A DNA stretch of 64,000 nucleotides from JBEEFP01 sp041166085 (GCA_041166085.1 JBEEFP010000036.1:12912-76911), one strand, 5' to 3'; counted from the first letter of the stretch, positions 17,218 through 25,801 are shown. Notes: a model not told the origin generated them from the letters alone. A program made the numbers and translations.

Positions 17218-19263
17218 TTGAGCATCACCGAGGACGGCCCCGGCGGGGGGCTGGGGGCGGACGGGCCGGGAACCGACTCGGCCGCTGACGTCGTCCTCCG
17301 CGTCGACGGCGACGTCCTCGCGGGCTGGAACGAAGCCGCGGCCCGGCTCCTCGGCCTCACCGACACCGATCGGGGCCGCCCTGCCCGCGATGTGCTCCGC
17401 GACCGGGTGACCGCCGCCCTCGGGGCCGAGCTCCAACGCGAACGGGTCGAGCTGGCCGGCGAGGCGGCCGAGCTCTGGCATCGCGCCTTCCACGACCCAC
17501 TCACCAACCTCGCCAACCGCAACCTCCTGCGCGAGCGGGCGTCGTCGGCCCTCGACCGCGGCACGGGCGCGGTCGCCCTCCTCCTCATCGAGCTCGACGG
17601 CCTGAAGGCCGTCAATGACGCCCTCGGCCATGCGGTGGGCGACCGGCTCCTCACCGAGCTGGCCGACCGCTTCCGTGACACGGTCGGGGGGCGCGGCACG
17701 GTGGCGCGGCCGGCCGGCGGGTTCGCAGTGCTGCTCCACGCGGTGGATGGACAACCCGAGGCGATCGCGGTCGCCGAGGCGCTCATCGACGCGTCCTCGA
17801 TGCCGTTCGACATCGATGGACGCGTGCTGTTCGTGTCGCCCCGCGTCGGCATCACCGTCCACGCGGGCGAGGGCGGTGACGTCGACACACTGCTGCGCAA
17901 CGTCGACGTCGCCCTCTACCACGCGCGCAGCGGGGGGCGCGGCGCCTACGCGTGCTTCGAAGAGACGATGCACGTCGCCGCCCTCGATCGTCTCGAGATG
18001 GAGGCCGACCTGCGCGCCGCCATCGACCGCGATCAGCTGATCCTGCACTTCCAGCCCATCGCCGGACTGCGTTCCGGCCACATCCTCGGCGTCGAGGCAT
18101 TGGTGCGCTGGATCCATCCGGAGCGCGGACTGGTCCCGCCCATGAGCTTCATCCCGCTTGCGGAGGAGACGGGCCTAGTCGTGGCCATCGGCGAGTGGGT
18201 GCTGCGGGAGGCGTGCCTCCAGACGGTCGCGTGGCACCGCGCTCACCCCGACCGCCCGCCCGTGTCCGTCGCGGTGAACCTCGCCGGCAGCCAACTCCAA
18301 CTGCCCGGCTTCGCGGACACCGTGGCCACCGTCCTCGCCGAGACCGGGTTGCGCGCCGCCGATCTCGTCCTCGAGATCACCGAGACGCAGATCATGGACA
18401 ACGTCGACGCCATCCTCCCCAACCTGCAGCAGCTCCAGGGCTTGGGCGTGCGCATGTCCATCGACGACTTCGGCACTGGTTATTCGTCGCTCGCCCGGCT
18501 CCGCACACTCCCCGTCGACGAGCTCAAGATCGACCGCTCCTTCGTGCAGGGCATCCACAGCGCGACCGACGAGGCGCCCCTCGTCGCCGCCATCGTCGCC
18601 ATGGCCCACGGCCTCAACCTGCAGGTCGTCGGTGAGGGTGTCGAGACGGCCGAGCAGCTGGACTTCCTCCTGCGATCGGGGTGCGACCGGGTCCAGGGCT
18701 TCCTCCTGGGCCGGCCGGTGCCGGCCCACGTCATCAGCGGCCTCATCAGTCAACCCGTGCTCGTACTGCGACTGGCGGCCGCCGCCGCGGTGCTGGGCGC
18801 GGCCGGCCAGGACCTCGATTTCGACATCGCCGAGGCGCTGGCGTCCGTGCTGGCCGAGGCCGACTCGTTGGCCGAGGTCGTCAGGGGCCTGCTCGAGCTG
18901 GTGGCGCGCGCGACGGGACTGGAGGGCACGTACGTCACGCGCATCGACTGGAGCAAGCAGGAGCAGTCCGTCGTCGGGACGCACGGAGACTGCGGCCTGC
19001 ACATCGGCGACCGCTTCTCCTGGGCCGGCGCGGCGACGCCCGACGTGTACGGGGACGGACGGCGGCTGCGCGGCCTCGAGACCTACATCAGCGTGCCCGT
19101 CCTCAGTGCGTCGGGCGGCCTCCTCGGGACGCTCTGCGCGGTCAGTGCGGCGCGGCGGACGCTGGCCCGTACCCAGCTGGCGGCCATGGAGGTGCTGGGC
19201 CGGCTGTTGGGCGAGGAGCTCACCATCGACCGCCGGCCGGCCCACGTCCGGGCCGGCAACTGA
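17218..19263 (+). CDS. Degenerate-GGDEF / EAL / GAF cyclic-di-GMP phosphodiesterase
   Basis: A 681-residue signalling protein. The N-terminal ~85 residues are short and PAS-like. A GGDEF-fold domain (about 86-255) has lost its motif: the GGDEF position reads AGGFA at 166-170, so no cyclase activity is expected. The EAL domain (about 260-510) looks active: EAL at 293-295, EITET at 386-390, DDFGTGYSS from 416, Lys in LKIDRSF and EGVET at 473-477. A GAF-like sensor occupies ~530-680. It likely hydrolyses c-di-GMP, with the dead GGDEF and the GAF as control modules. Start TTG 17218 is set by AGGAGG 9 bases upstream. Soluble, with no membrane segment. Confidence 0.9.
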   Translation: MSITEDGPGGGLGADGPGTDSAADVVLRVDGDVLAGWNEAAARLLGLTDTDRGRPARDVLRDRVTAALGAELQRERVELAGEAAELWHRAFHDPLTNLANRNLLRERASSALDRGTGAVALLLIELDGLKAVNDALGHAVGDRLLTELADRFRDTVGGRGTVARPAGGFAVLLHAVDGQPEAIAVAEALIDASSMPFDIDGRVLFVSPRVGITVHAGEGGDVDTLLRNVDVALYHARSGGRGAYACFEETMHVAALDRLEMEADLRAAIDRDQLILHFQPIAGLRSGHILGVEALVRWIHPERGLVPPMSFIPLAEETGLVVAIGEWVLREACLQTVAWHRAHPDRPPVSVAVNLAGSQLQLPGFADTVATVLAETGLRAADLVLEITETQIMDNVDAILPNLQQLQGLGVRMSIDDFGTGYSSLARLRTLPVDELKIDRSFVQGIHSATDEAPLVAAIVAMAHGLNLQVVGEGVETAEQLDFLLRSGCDRVQGFLLGRPVPAHVISGLISQPVLVLRLAAAAAVLGAAGQDLDFDIAEALASVLAEADSLAEVVRGLLELVARATGLEGTYVTRIDWSKQEQSVVGTHGDCGLHIGDRFSWAGAATPDVYGDGRRLRGLETYISVPVLSASGGLLGTLCAVSAARRTLARTQLAAMEVLGRLLGEELTIDRRPAHVRAGN

Positions 19264-19286
19264 ACCAGACTCGTAGCATTCGTAGC

Positions 19287-19793
19287 GTGAACCGGTTCAC
19301 CGTGGTGCCCGAGCGGTCGACGGTGACCATCGAGGCCAGGTCCAGCGTCGGTCCCATCCAGTGGGAGGCGGCGGGGGCCGAGGGTTGGGTGGAGGCCGAG
19401 TTGGTGGACGGCGCCATCGACACGAGCATCACGCCCAAGGCCAACCTCGAGCTGGCGGTGCGCAACCTGCGGTCGGGCAACACGCTCTACGACGCGGAGC
19501 TCATGCGGCGCATCGACGCCCGCCGCTACCCCGTGACCACTGTCGTGCTGACGCAGGCGTCTGGTGATGCATCGCGCTATCAGCTCATCGGCGACGTCAC
19601 CTTCCACGGCGTGACCCGCCAGCTCCGCGGCAGTGTGCTGGCCGAGATCGACGCCGGCGGCGGGCTGGTCGTCACTGGGGAACAGACCTTCGACATCCGC
19701 GATTTCCGCGTGCCCTCCCCCACTATCCTCATGCTCAAGATCTTCCCCGACGTGCGCGTTCGGCTCCGGCTCGAAGCGGCGCGCGAGGACTAG
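19287..19793 (+). CDS. YceI-family lipid-binding-like protein
   Basis: A 168-residue protein of the YceI family, a lipocalin-like barrel that binds polyisoprenoid or amphiphilic ligands. Diagnostic segments are FTVVPERSTVTIEARSSVG at the start, DVTFHGVTRQLRG in the middle and FDIRDFRVPSPTILMLKIFPDVRVRLRLEA at the end. There is no signal peptide, so unlike E. coli YceI it stays inside. It follows the EAL gene by 23 bases and may be co-transcribed. GTG 19287 is the start that gives the family's N-terminus. Confidence 0.85.
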   Translation: MNRFTVVPERSTVTIEARSSVGPIQWEAAGAEGWVEAELVDGAIDTSITPKANLELAVRNLRSGNTLYDAELMRRIDARRYPVTTVVLTQASGDASRYQLIGDVTFHGVTRQLRGSVLAEIDAGGGLVVTGEQTFDIRDFRVPSPTILMLKIFPDVRVRLRLEAARED

Positions 19794-19807
19794 GAGGCAC
19801 ACGGCAC

Positions 19808-20077
19808 ATGGGCACCCTCTTCGGGTTCGCGGTGGGGTACATCCTCGGCGCCCGCGCCGGCCACGACGGCTTCGAAGAGGTGGTGCGGTCGGTGCGCGCC
19901 ATCCGCCAGTCCGAGGAGTTCGGCGGCTTCGTCGACGCCATGAAGTCCCACGGCCGCCATCTGCTGCGCGAGATGACGAACCGGGTGGCGGGCGAGCCCG
20001 ACGAGGTTCTCACGCCCGCCAACGGCCACGGCGACCTCAACCTCGGCGGCGACCACCGCCCCCAGGCACCCTGGTAG
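19808..20077 (+). CDS. Small membrane-anchored protein (YtxH-like start)
   Basis: An 89-residue protein with one N-terminal hydrophobic segment, LFGFAVGYILGARAGHDGFEEV, resembling the GY-x-LGARAGR start of YtxH-type and related actinobacterial proteins. A soluble helical part and a polar tail follow. AGGAGG precedes the ATG by 10 bases. It follows the YceI gene closely, so it probably belongs to that operon. Function unknown. Confidence 0.75.
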   Translation: MGTLFGFAVGYILGARAGHDGFEEVVRSVRAIRQSEEFGGFVDAMKSHGRHLLREMTNRVAGEPDEVLTPANGHGDLNLGGDHRPQAPW

Positions 20078-20081
20078 CGCA

Positions 20082-20130
20082 GTTCTCGAGGCAATGACTT
20101 ACGGAATCCGTAAGTCATTGCCTCGAGAAC
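20082..20130. terminator. Perfect 24-bp palindrome between convergent genes
   Basis: The arms 20082-20105 and 20107-20130 are exact reverse complements around a single A. It lies between the YtxH-like gene and the end of the hydrogenase operon, so it can act as a bidirectional terminator. The stem contains GACTT/AAGTC, as do the hairpins at 45568-45616 and 58683-58737. The lack of any loop is unusual for a plain terminator. Confidence 0.65.
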
Positions 20131-20136
20131 AGGGCC

Positions 20137-20241
20137 CTAGGGCTCGCGGATGCGCAGATAGCGCGCCAGGCCCGGGATCGACGTCACCACCAGCCAGCCC
20201 AGGATCACCAGCGCGACGGACTTGAGCGCGCGCATCGTCAT
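20137..20241 (-). CDS. 34-residue membrane peptide of the hydrogenase operon (DUF6893-like)
   Basis: The peptide starts MTMRALKSVALVIL and ends GLARYLRIREP, with one hydrophobic helix (VALVILGWLVVTSI). It resembles the DUF6893 small-protein family, which I recall as tiny single-helix proteins ending in a ...RYLKIRR-type motif. The start ATG overlaps the TGA of the DUF5947 gene (ATGA, 20238-20241), so translation is coupled. Being last in the operon, it may help tether the hydrogenase or its electron acceptor to the membrane. That role is inference. Confidence 0.75.
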   Translation of the reverse strand: MTMRALKSVALVILGWLVVTSIPGLARYLRIREP

Positions 20242-21071
20242 GCCGACCTCCCGTTCGCCGTCGTTCGTGCATTGGCCTGGGCGAGGAACGCCTCCAGGGC
20301 GCGGGCCGGCGCGTCGCCACCGGTGAGGCCCTCCCACGTCGTGCGCAACTCGCCGGCCAGCGCGTACGCAGCGGAGACGGGCACGACGTAGCCCTCGCCC
20401 TGGGCCACCACGAGCGCCTCCACGTCAGGGACCAGCTCGGGCAGATCGGCGATCCCGATGTCGAGCTCGGACTGGGTCGCACCGGCGGGACCCGGGTAGT
20501 ACGCGACCGGCGCGCCGCACTCGGAGTCGACGACGACGAACGCCACGCCCACCGGGATCTCGGGCAGGTCGACGGGCCCGACGGCGCGCCACTCGTCGGG
20601 GACCACGCGCCAGCGCCCGCCTCCCGCACCGGGCGCGGCCAGCAGCACGAAGCACGGACGGCACGCGCACGACAGCGCGCCGGCCCGCGCCTCGACATCG
20701 ACCACGTGCGGGTGGTTGTCGCCCGCGGGCCCGCCGCAGAGCTCGCACCGGGTCACCATCTCCGGCTCGGCAGAAGCCGCAGACATGTCGCGCGTCGGGA
20801 GCAGCGTCACCGGCGTGGACGTCGCGTCGGTGGACACGCGCACCAGGTCGTGCAGCTCGAGCACCGGCCGCAGCGACTCGTCGGTTGCGATCGAACCCAG
20901 CGTGGCGGCCGCGTCCCCGTCCGACGCGGCCACAAGCTCGAAGATGTGGGTGAGAGCCTCGCCGTGCAGGTCGAGCAGCAGGCGCACGAGGTCCTGCGCC
21001 GCGCTCCGTGCCACGGGATCGGGTACCCGCTCCAGCTGGGCGACGAGCTCGGCCAGCCGGTCGGTCGTCAC
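20238..21071 (-). CDS. Hydrogenase-associated accessory protein (DUF5947-type)
   Basis: A 277-residue protein. The N-terminal ~95 residues are helical (LVRLLLDLHGEALTHIFELV) and resemble the NifU-like accessory proteins next to group 1h hydrogenases. The rest matches the DUF5947 pattern as I recall it: CELCGGPAGDNHPHVVDVEARAGALSCACRPCFVLL, a four-Cys centre, then VPDEWRAVG, IPVGVAFVVVDSECGAPVAYYPGPAGATQSELD and LVPDVEALVV. The GTG start at 21071 overlaps the hhyL stop (GTGA). The Cys set suggests metal or Fe-S handling for the hydrogenase, as electron acceptor or cluster donor; this is inference. Confidence 0.8.
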   Translation of the reverse strand: MTTDRLAELVAQLERVPDPVARSAAQDLVRLLLDLHGEALTHIFELVAASDGDAAATLGSIATDESLRPVLELHDLVRVSTDATSTPVTLLPTRDMSAASAEPEMVTRCELCGGPAGDNHPHVVDVEARAGALSCACRPCFVLLAAPGAGGGRWRVVPDEWRAVGPVDLPEIPVGVAFVVVDSECGAPVAYYPGPAGATQSELDIGIADLPELVPDVEALVVAQGEGYVVPVSAAYALAGELRTTWEGLTGGDAPARALEAFLAQANARTTANGRSA

Positions 21072-22837
21072 GTGTCGAGCCCGTTCCACATGGTCGGCGA
21101 GTGGCGACGCTCGAGGGTCTTCCCCTTGCCCAGGTACATGTGCACGCCGCAGGGCAGGCAGGGGTCGAAGCTGCGCACCGTGCGCATGATGTCGATCCCC
21201 TTGAAGGTGTCGCGCCCGTTCTCCTCGAAGATGGGCGTGCCCTCGATGGCGTCCTCGTACGGACCGGGCACACCGTCGATGTCGCGGGGGCTCGCGTTCC
21301 ACGGCGTCGGCGGGTACGGGTGGTAGTTGGCGATCTTGCCCTCGCGGATGACCATGTGGTGGGACAGGATGCCGCGCACCGCTTCGGTGAAGCCCACGCT
21401 CACCGCCTCGTCGGGAACGCGGAACGGCTCGATGGTGCGGGTGTTGCCGGAGTTGAGGTCGGCCATGGCCCGGTCGACGAAATACAGCGCGCACGCGGCC
21501 GCGTACGCCTGGAAGTAGCTACGGGCCCGGTCGCGTTCGATGGTGTTGCTCCACTGCGGGATCTTCCACTGGAAGGTGGTCTCGGGGCTGGACGCGCTGG
21601 CGGGCAGGTTGATGTCGACGCCGTCGCCTGTCGCCTTCACGTACCCGATGTCGACGAGCTGGGCCAGCGCCGTCACCCACAAGCGGGCGATGGGGCCACC
21701 GCCGGTGTCGAGGGGCAGGTTGTTCGTCCCGTCGAACCAGCGGGGCGCGACCACCCAGCTGTAGTTGCCGTCGAAGTCGCGCTTCTGCGGTTTCGGGATG
21801 GTGCGCTGATTCCACGGGTGGCGCACGTCGACGGGATTGCCGAGCGGATCCTGGGTGACGAAAGGCTCGTGGTCGGTCCAGTCCTCGTAGTAGGAGCGGC
21901 CCAGCAGCACCCGGATGCCGAGGTTGATGTCGACGAGGTCGGTGGTGATGAGCTCGCCGTCGACCACGATGCCGGGCGTGACGTACATGCGCCGGCCCCA
22001 GTCGGCCATGGTGCGGTAGTCGAACGAGCAGTGCAGCGGGTCCTGGAAGCTGCCCCAGCACCCGAGCATGATGCGACGCCGTCCGACCTCCTCGTAGCCG
22101 GGCAGCGCCTGGTACATGAAGTCGAAGAGGTCGTCGTGCATGGGGACGGCCTTCTTCACCCAGTCCACGTACTTCATCAGCCGCGTCGTGTAGTCGGTGA
22201 AGAGCTGTACCGACGGCGTGGTACCGACGCCGCCCGCGTACAGCGTGGAGGGGTGCACGTGCCTGCCCTCCATGAGGCAGAACATCTCGCGCGTGACGCG
22301 GCTCATGTGGAGGGCGGAGCGGTAGAAGTCGCCCTGCATGGGGTTGAACGACCGCATGATGTCGGCGATGGTGCGGTAGCCGTGCACGCCGGCGTTGGGC
22401 GCCTCGGTGCGTTCGGCCAGCGCCAGGACACCCGGATTCGTCTCCGCCACCATCCGCTCGCAGTAGTCCACCCCGACCAGGTTCTCCTGGTAGATGCAGT
22501 GGTCGAACATGAACTCGGCTGCCTCGCCGAGGTTGATGATCCACTCGGCCATGTGGGGCGGACGCACTCCGTAGGCCATGTTCTGCGCGTACACCGAGCA
22601 CGTCGCGTGGTTGTCACCGCAGATGCCGCAGATGCGGCTCGTGATGAAGTGGGCGTCGCGCGGGTCCTTGCCCTGCATGAACACGCTGTAGCCGCGGAAG
22701 ATCGACGACGTGCTGTGACACTCGGCCACCCGCTTGGCGTTGAAGTCGATCTTGGTGTGGATCCCGAGGCTCCCGACGATGCGCGTGATCGGATCCCACG
22801 CCATCTCGACGAGGCCGTCTTCCCGCTTGGTGCTCAT
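21068..22837 (-). CDS. hhyL: [NiFe]-hydrogenase large subunit, group 1h type
   Basis: Catalytic subunit of 589 residues holding the Ni-Fe(CN)2CO centre. The L1 motif RICGICGDNHATC gives Cys70 and Cys73. The C-terminal L2 motif DPCLPCGVH gives Cys560 and Cys563, with His566 as the expected cleavage point. The 23 residues after His566 form a tail that a maturation endopeptidase should remove. The overall sequence fits the actinobacterial high-affinity group 1h, which oxidises H2 at atmospheric levels to feed respiration during starvation. No endopeptidase or hyp gene is in the window. Start 22837 is 4 bases after the hhyS stop. Confidence 0.95.
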   Translation of the reverse strand: MSTKREDGLVEMAWDPITRIVGSLGIHTKIDFNAKRVAECHSTSSIFRGYSVFMQGKDPRDAHFITSRICGICGDNHATCSVYAQNMAYGVRPPHMAEWIINLGEAAEFMFDHCIYQENLVGVDYCERMVAETNPGVLALAERTEAPNAGVHGYRTIADIMRSFNPMQGDFYRSALHMSRVTREMFCLMEGRHVHPSTLYAGGVGTTPSVQLFTDYTTRLMKYVDWVKKAVPMHDDLFDFMYQALPGYEEVGRRRIMLGCWGSFQDPLHCSFDYRTMADWGRRMYVTPGIVVDGELITTDLVDINLGIRVLLGRSYYEDWTDHEPFVTQDPLGNPVDVRHPWNQRTIPKPQKRDFDGNYSWVVAPRWFDGTNNLPLDTGGGPIARLWVTALAQLVDIGYVKATGDGVDINLPASASSPETTFQWKIPQWSNTIERDRARSYFQAYAAACALYFVDRAMADLNSGNTRTIEPFRVPDEAVSVGFTEAVRGILSHHMVIREGKIANYHPYPPTPWNASPRDIDGVPGPYEDAIEGTPIFEENGRDTFKGIDIMRTVRSFDPCLPCGVHMYLGKGKTLERRHSPTMWNGLDT

Positions 22838-22841
22838 GGGC

Positions 22842-23852
22842 TCACCACGACGGGAGGTACCCGCTCAGCAGCTCGCGTCCGCGCAGCCGCCAGCCCGGCT
22901 CCTGATCGAGGGCTTGTGACGTCATCGTGCGCAGCCGACGGATGCCGGCGCCGTACACCGCGCTCCCGGCCGTCGACAGACGTGCGCCGGGAGGCTCCTC
23001 CATGAAGGGCATGAACTTGTCGGGGAACCCGGGCATGGTGCAACCGATGCAGATGCCGCCCACGTTGGGACAGCCCCCGATGCCGTTCATCCACGCCCGC
23101 TTGGGAACGTTGCAGCGCACGACCGGGCCCCAACACCCCTCCTTCACGATGCACTTCTTCGACCCGAGCTCGGTGGCGAAGTCGCCCTGCTCGTAGTACC
23201 CCCCGCGGTCGCATCCCTCGTGCACCGTCTCACCGAAGAGCCACGCCGGCCGAAGCGCGTCGTCGAGCGGGATCATCGGCGCGCTGCCCCCGGCCTGGCG
23301 GAGCAGGTAGAGCAGGGTCTCGGCCAGGTTGTCGGGCAGGATCGGGCAGCCCGGCACGCACACCACGGGGATGCCCGCCTTGCTGTGCCATCCCCAACCC
23401 ACGTAGTCGGGGACGCCCATGGCGCCCGTGGGGTTGCCCTCCATGGCGTGGATGCCGCCGTAGGTCGCGCACGTGCCCGCGGCCAGCACCGCCCACGCCT
23501 GCGGCGCCAGTCGGTCGATCCACGTGTTGAGGGTGATGGGCTGGTTGGTCTCGGGATCGGTGCCGAACCCGGTCCAGTAGCCGTCGCCGTTGATCTCCTC
23601 GTTGGCGACCGACCCCTCGACCACCAGGATGAACGGATCCAGCTCGCCGGCCGCGCCGCGCTGGAACCACGCGAGGAAGTCGTCGCCCACGTCGTAGTCG
23701 AGGAGGGGCCAGTGGAACTCGGCGCGCGGGACACCGGGGAAGATGCCGCCGATGAGGTCTTCGATGCTCGGCTGGGTGGCAGCCGTGAGCGCAACGGAGT
23801 CACCGTCGCAGCTCAGTCCGCAGTTCAGCCACAGGACGTGAACCGGCTCCAT
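22842..23852 (-). CDS. hhyS: [NiFe]-hydrogenase small subunit, group 1h type
   Basis: Electron-transfer subunit of 336 residues with three Fe-S clusters. It begins VLWLNCGLSCDGDSVALTAATQPS. The proximal-cluster CxxC is replaced by C15-x-x-D18, which agrees with the Cys3Asp ligation reported for group 1h enzymes and linked to oxygen tolerance. Later ligand regions are GTCATYGG, CVPGCPI, HEGCDRGGYYE and GGCPNVGGICIGCTMPGFPDKFMPF. There is no Tat signal, so the enzyme faces the cytoplasm. It starts 14 bases after the stop of the histidine kinase gene on the same strand. No clear Shine-Dalgarno precedes the ATG, so translational coupling to the kinase is likely. Confidence 0.95.
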   Translation of the reverse strand: MEPVHVLWLNCGLSCDGDSVALTAATQPSIEDLIGGIFPGVPRAEFHWPLLDYDVGDDFLAWFQRGAAGELDPFILVVEGSVANEEINGDGYWTGFGTDPETNQPITLNTWIDRLAPQAWAVLAAGTCATYGGIHAMEGNPTGAMGVPDYVGWGWHSKAGIPVVCVPGCPILPDNLAETLLYLLRQAGGSAPMIPLDDALRPAWLFGETVHEGCDRGGYYEQGDFATELGSKKCIVKEGCWGPVVRCNVPKRAWMNGIGGCPNVGGICIGCTMPGFPDKFMPFMEEPPGARLSTAGSAVYGAGIRRLRTMTSQALDQEPGWRLRGRELLSGYLPSW

Positions 23853-23866
23853 CGTGGCGCGGGAGC

Positions 23867-25396
23867 CTAACCGGACGCCGCGCTCGGAAGGGTGAAGAAG
23901 AAGGTCGTGCCCTCGCCCGGTTCACTCTCGAGCCAGATGCGGCCGCCCTGCAGCTCGACGTAACGGTGCACGATGGCCAGCCCGACGCCGGTGCCCCGTC
24001 GCCCCGGCGGCTGGTTGGGCGCCTGGAAGAACCGTTCGAAGACGCGGTCCTGGAGATCCTTCGGGATCCCCTTGCCGACGTCGCGGACGCTCGAGGTCAC
24101 CCACCCGCCCTGCTCCCAGGCCCGCACCCAGATGGTCGATGCAGGCGGCGAGAACTTCACCGCGTTGGTGATCAGGTTGGAGAGGATGCGGGACAGGCCG
24201 TCGACGTCGGCCCAGGCCCGCAGGTAGTCCGGCACGTCGACGTCGAGCACGTGGTCGCCCAACAGGCCGGTGAGGTTGAGACAGATGCGGTCAACCGCTT
24301 CGCGCAGGGCGACATCGACGGGCTCGACCTCCACCCGTCCCGCCTGCAGGCGCGAGAAGTCGAGGAGACGCTCCACCATCCGCCGCATCTCCTCGGCGTT
24401 GCCGGCGATGCGCTCGGCGACCTCGGCCCGCACCGCTTCGTCCTCGCCGGCCTGGGTCAGGGCGAGCGAGAACCCCACGATGGCGGCGAGGGGCGTCCGC
24501 AGCTCGTGGGAGACGAGGGCGAGGAACTCGTCCTTGATGCGGTCGGCCTGGCGCAACTGCTCGACCGCCTCGCGCTCCTTGTCGAGCGCCTCCTTGAGGC
24601 GCTCCTCGGTCCGCCGCCGCTCGGTGAGGTCCTGCACGATGCCGCGCAGGGCCAACGCGTTGCGCCGCGTGTCGTCCGCGCCGAAGACCGGGTCGCCGCG
24701 CGCCTCGACCCACAGCTGACGTCCGTCCGACCGGGCCAGTCGGTACTCGCCGGTGTACGGGGTCCCGGTCACGACGGCGCGCTCGAGATCACCGAGCACG
24801 GTCTGGCGGTCCTCGGGGTGCACCACGTCGAGATAAGCGGCCAGCGTGCCGTCGAAGTCGAGCGGGTCGAGTCCGCAGAGCCGGTAGAGCTCGTCGGACA
24901 GCTGGACGGTGTCACTGCCGACGTCCCACAACCACAGGCCGACGCGAGCGAGCTGCTGCGCCTCTGCCAGCCGCGCCGCGCTCTCGGCCAGCGCCTCCTG
25001 GGTGAGGCGTTGCTCGGTGGTCTCGCGGGCCACGATGAGGACGAGCTTGTCGTCGCCCACGCCGCTGGGGACCTCGACCATGGTGACCGACACGGGCACG
25101 GTGAGGCCGTCCTGGCGGCGAGCCTCGAGCTCGACGCGGTCGACCTGCTCGCCGGCGCGCACCCGCTGCAGGAGCTCCTCGCCGCCCGGGAGCACCTCCG
25201 GGGGCAGGGGCTTTCCGACGATTTCGTCCGAGAACCAGCCGTAGAGCCGTTCCGCCGCCGGGCTCCACGCCACGACGATGCCGTCGCGGCCCTGCACGAG
25301 GACCGCGTCGGCGGATGCCTCGACAAGGGCGGCCAGCGCCGCGTTGGGATCGGGGAACGCTGGCGCGGCGAATTGGTCCATGGCGTCGGCGGCCAT
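23867..25396 (-). CDS. PAS-PAS sensor histidine kinase linked to the hydrogenase
   Basis: A soluble 509-residue kinase. The first PAS (about 20-130) includes DAVLVQGRDGIVVAWSPAAERLYG. The second PAS (about 145-262, PAS_3 style) includes LWLWDVGSDTVQLSDELYRLCGL and ends in its PAC segment. A short coiled coil leads to HisKA with the phospho-acceptor His297 in LALVSHELRTPL. The HATPase part has NLITNAVKFSPP (N box), DVGKGIPKDLQDRVFERFF and GTGVGLAIVHRYVELQGG. There is no transmembrane segment, so it senses a cytoplasmic signal such as redox state or a ligand in a PAS pocket. It lies first in the operon with hhySL, and the response regulator is divergent 45 bases away. An in-frame ATG at 25381 is an alternative start. 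Confidence 0.92.
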   Translation of the reverse strand: MAADAMDQFAAPAFPDPNAALAALVEASADAVLVQGRDGIVVAWSPAAERLYGWFSDEIVGKPLPPEVLPGGEELLQRVRAGEQVDRVELEARRQDGLTVPVSVTMVEVPSGVGDDKLVLIVARETTEQRLTQEALAESAARLAEAQQLARVGLWLWDVGSDTVQLSDELYRLCGLDPLDFDGTLAAYLDVVHPEDRQTVLGDLERAVVTGTPYTGEYRLARSDGRQLWVEARGDPVFGADDTRRNALALRGIVQDLTERRRTEERLKEALDKEREAVEQLRQADRIKDEFLALVSHELRTPLAAIVGFSLALTQAGEDEAVRAEVAERIAGNAEEMRRMVERLLDFSRLQAGRVEVEPVDVALREAVDRICLNLTGLLGDHVLDVDVPDYLRAWADVDGLSRILSNLITNAVKFSPPASTIWVRAWEQGGWVTSSVRDVGKGIPKDLQDRVFERFFQAPNQPPGRRGTGVGLAIVHRYVELQGGRIWLESEPGEGTTFFFTLPSAASG

Positions 25397-25441
25397 TCTG
25401 CCCGTGGCGGCCCGCGATTGTCGGCCTAGGCTCTCGTTGCC

Positions 25442-25798
25442 ATGCGTCCGCTGCTCGTCGCCGACGACGAACCTGACATCCGTCTGATGCTGCGGACGGT
25501 GTTGCGCGCCCAGGGGTGGAAGGTCGAGGAGGCCTCGACGGGCAGCGAGGCGGTCGAGCTCTGTCGCACCGGGACCTTCGACGCCATCATCCTCGACCAG
25601 AAGATGCCGGGCATGTCGGGCGCGGAGACCGCGCAGCAGCTGCGCAACGAGGGCTACGACCTGCCGATCATCCTGTACTCCGCCTACCTCACCGAAGAGG
25701 TCGAGGCCCAGGCCGCGGCGGTCGGCATCCAAGCCGTCGCCAAGGAGGACCTGCAGGGGCTCATCGGCGTGTTGTCGGACATCGTCGGCCAGGAGTAG
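25442..25798 (+). CDS. Receiver-only response regulator
   Basis: A CheY-like single receiver domain of 118 residues with no output domain. Acidic pocket Asp8/Asp9, phospho-acceptor Asp52 in IILDQKMPGMSG, Ser80 in the Thr/Ser switch position (ILYSAYL) and Lys101 (VAKED) are all present. It is divergent from the PAS-PAS kinase and is its natural partner. Without a DNA-binding domain it must pass the signal to another protein, or act in a phosphorelay. The enoyl-CoA hydratase gene follows only 3 bases later and may be co-transcribed. Confidence 0.92.
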   Translation: MRPLLVADDEPDIRLMLRTVLRAQGWKVEEASTGSEAVELCRTGTFDAIILDQKMPGMSGAETAQQLRNEGYDLPIILYSAYLTEEVEAQAAAVGIQAVAKEDLQGLIGVLSDIVGQE

Positions 25799-25801
25799 CC
25801 G

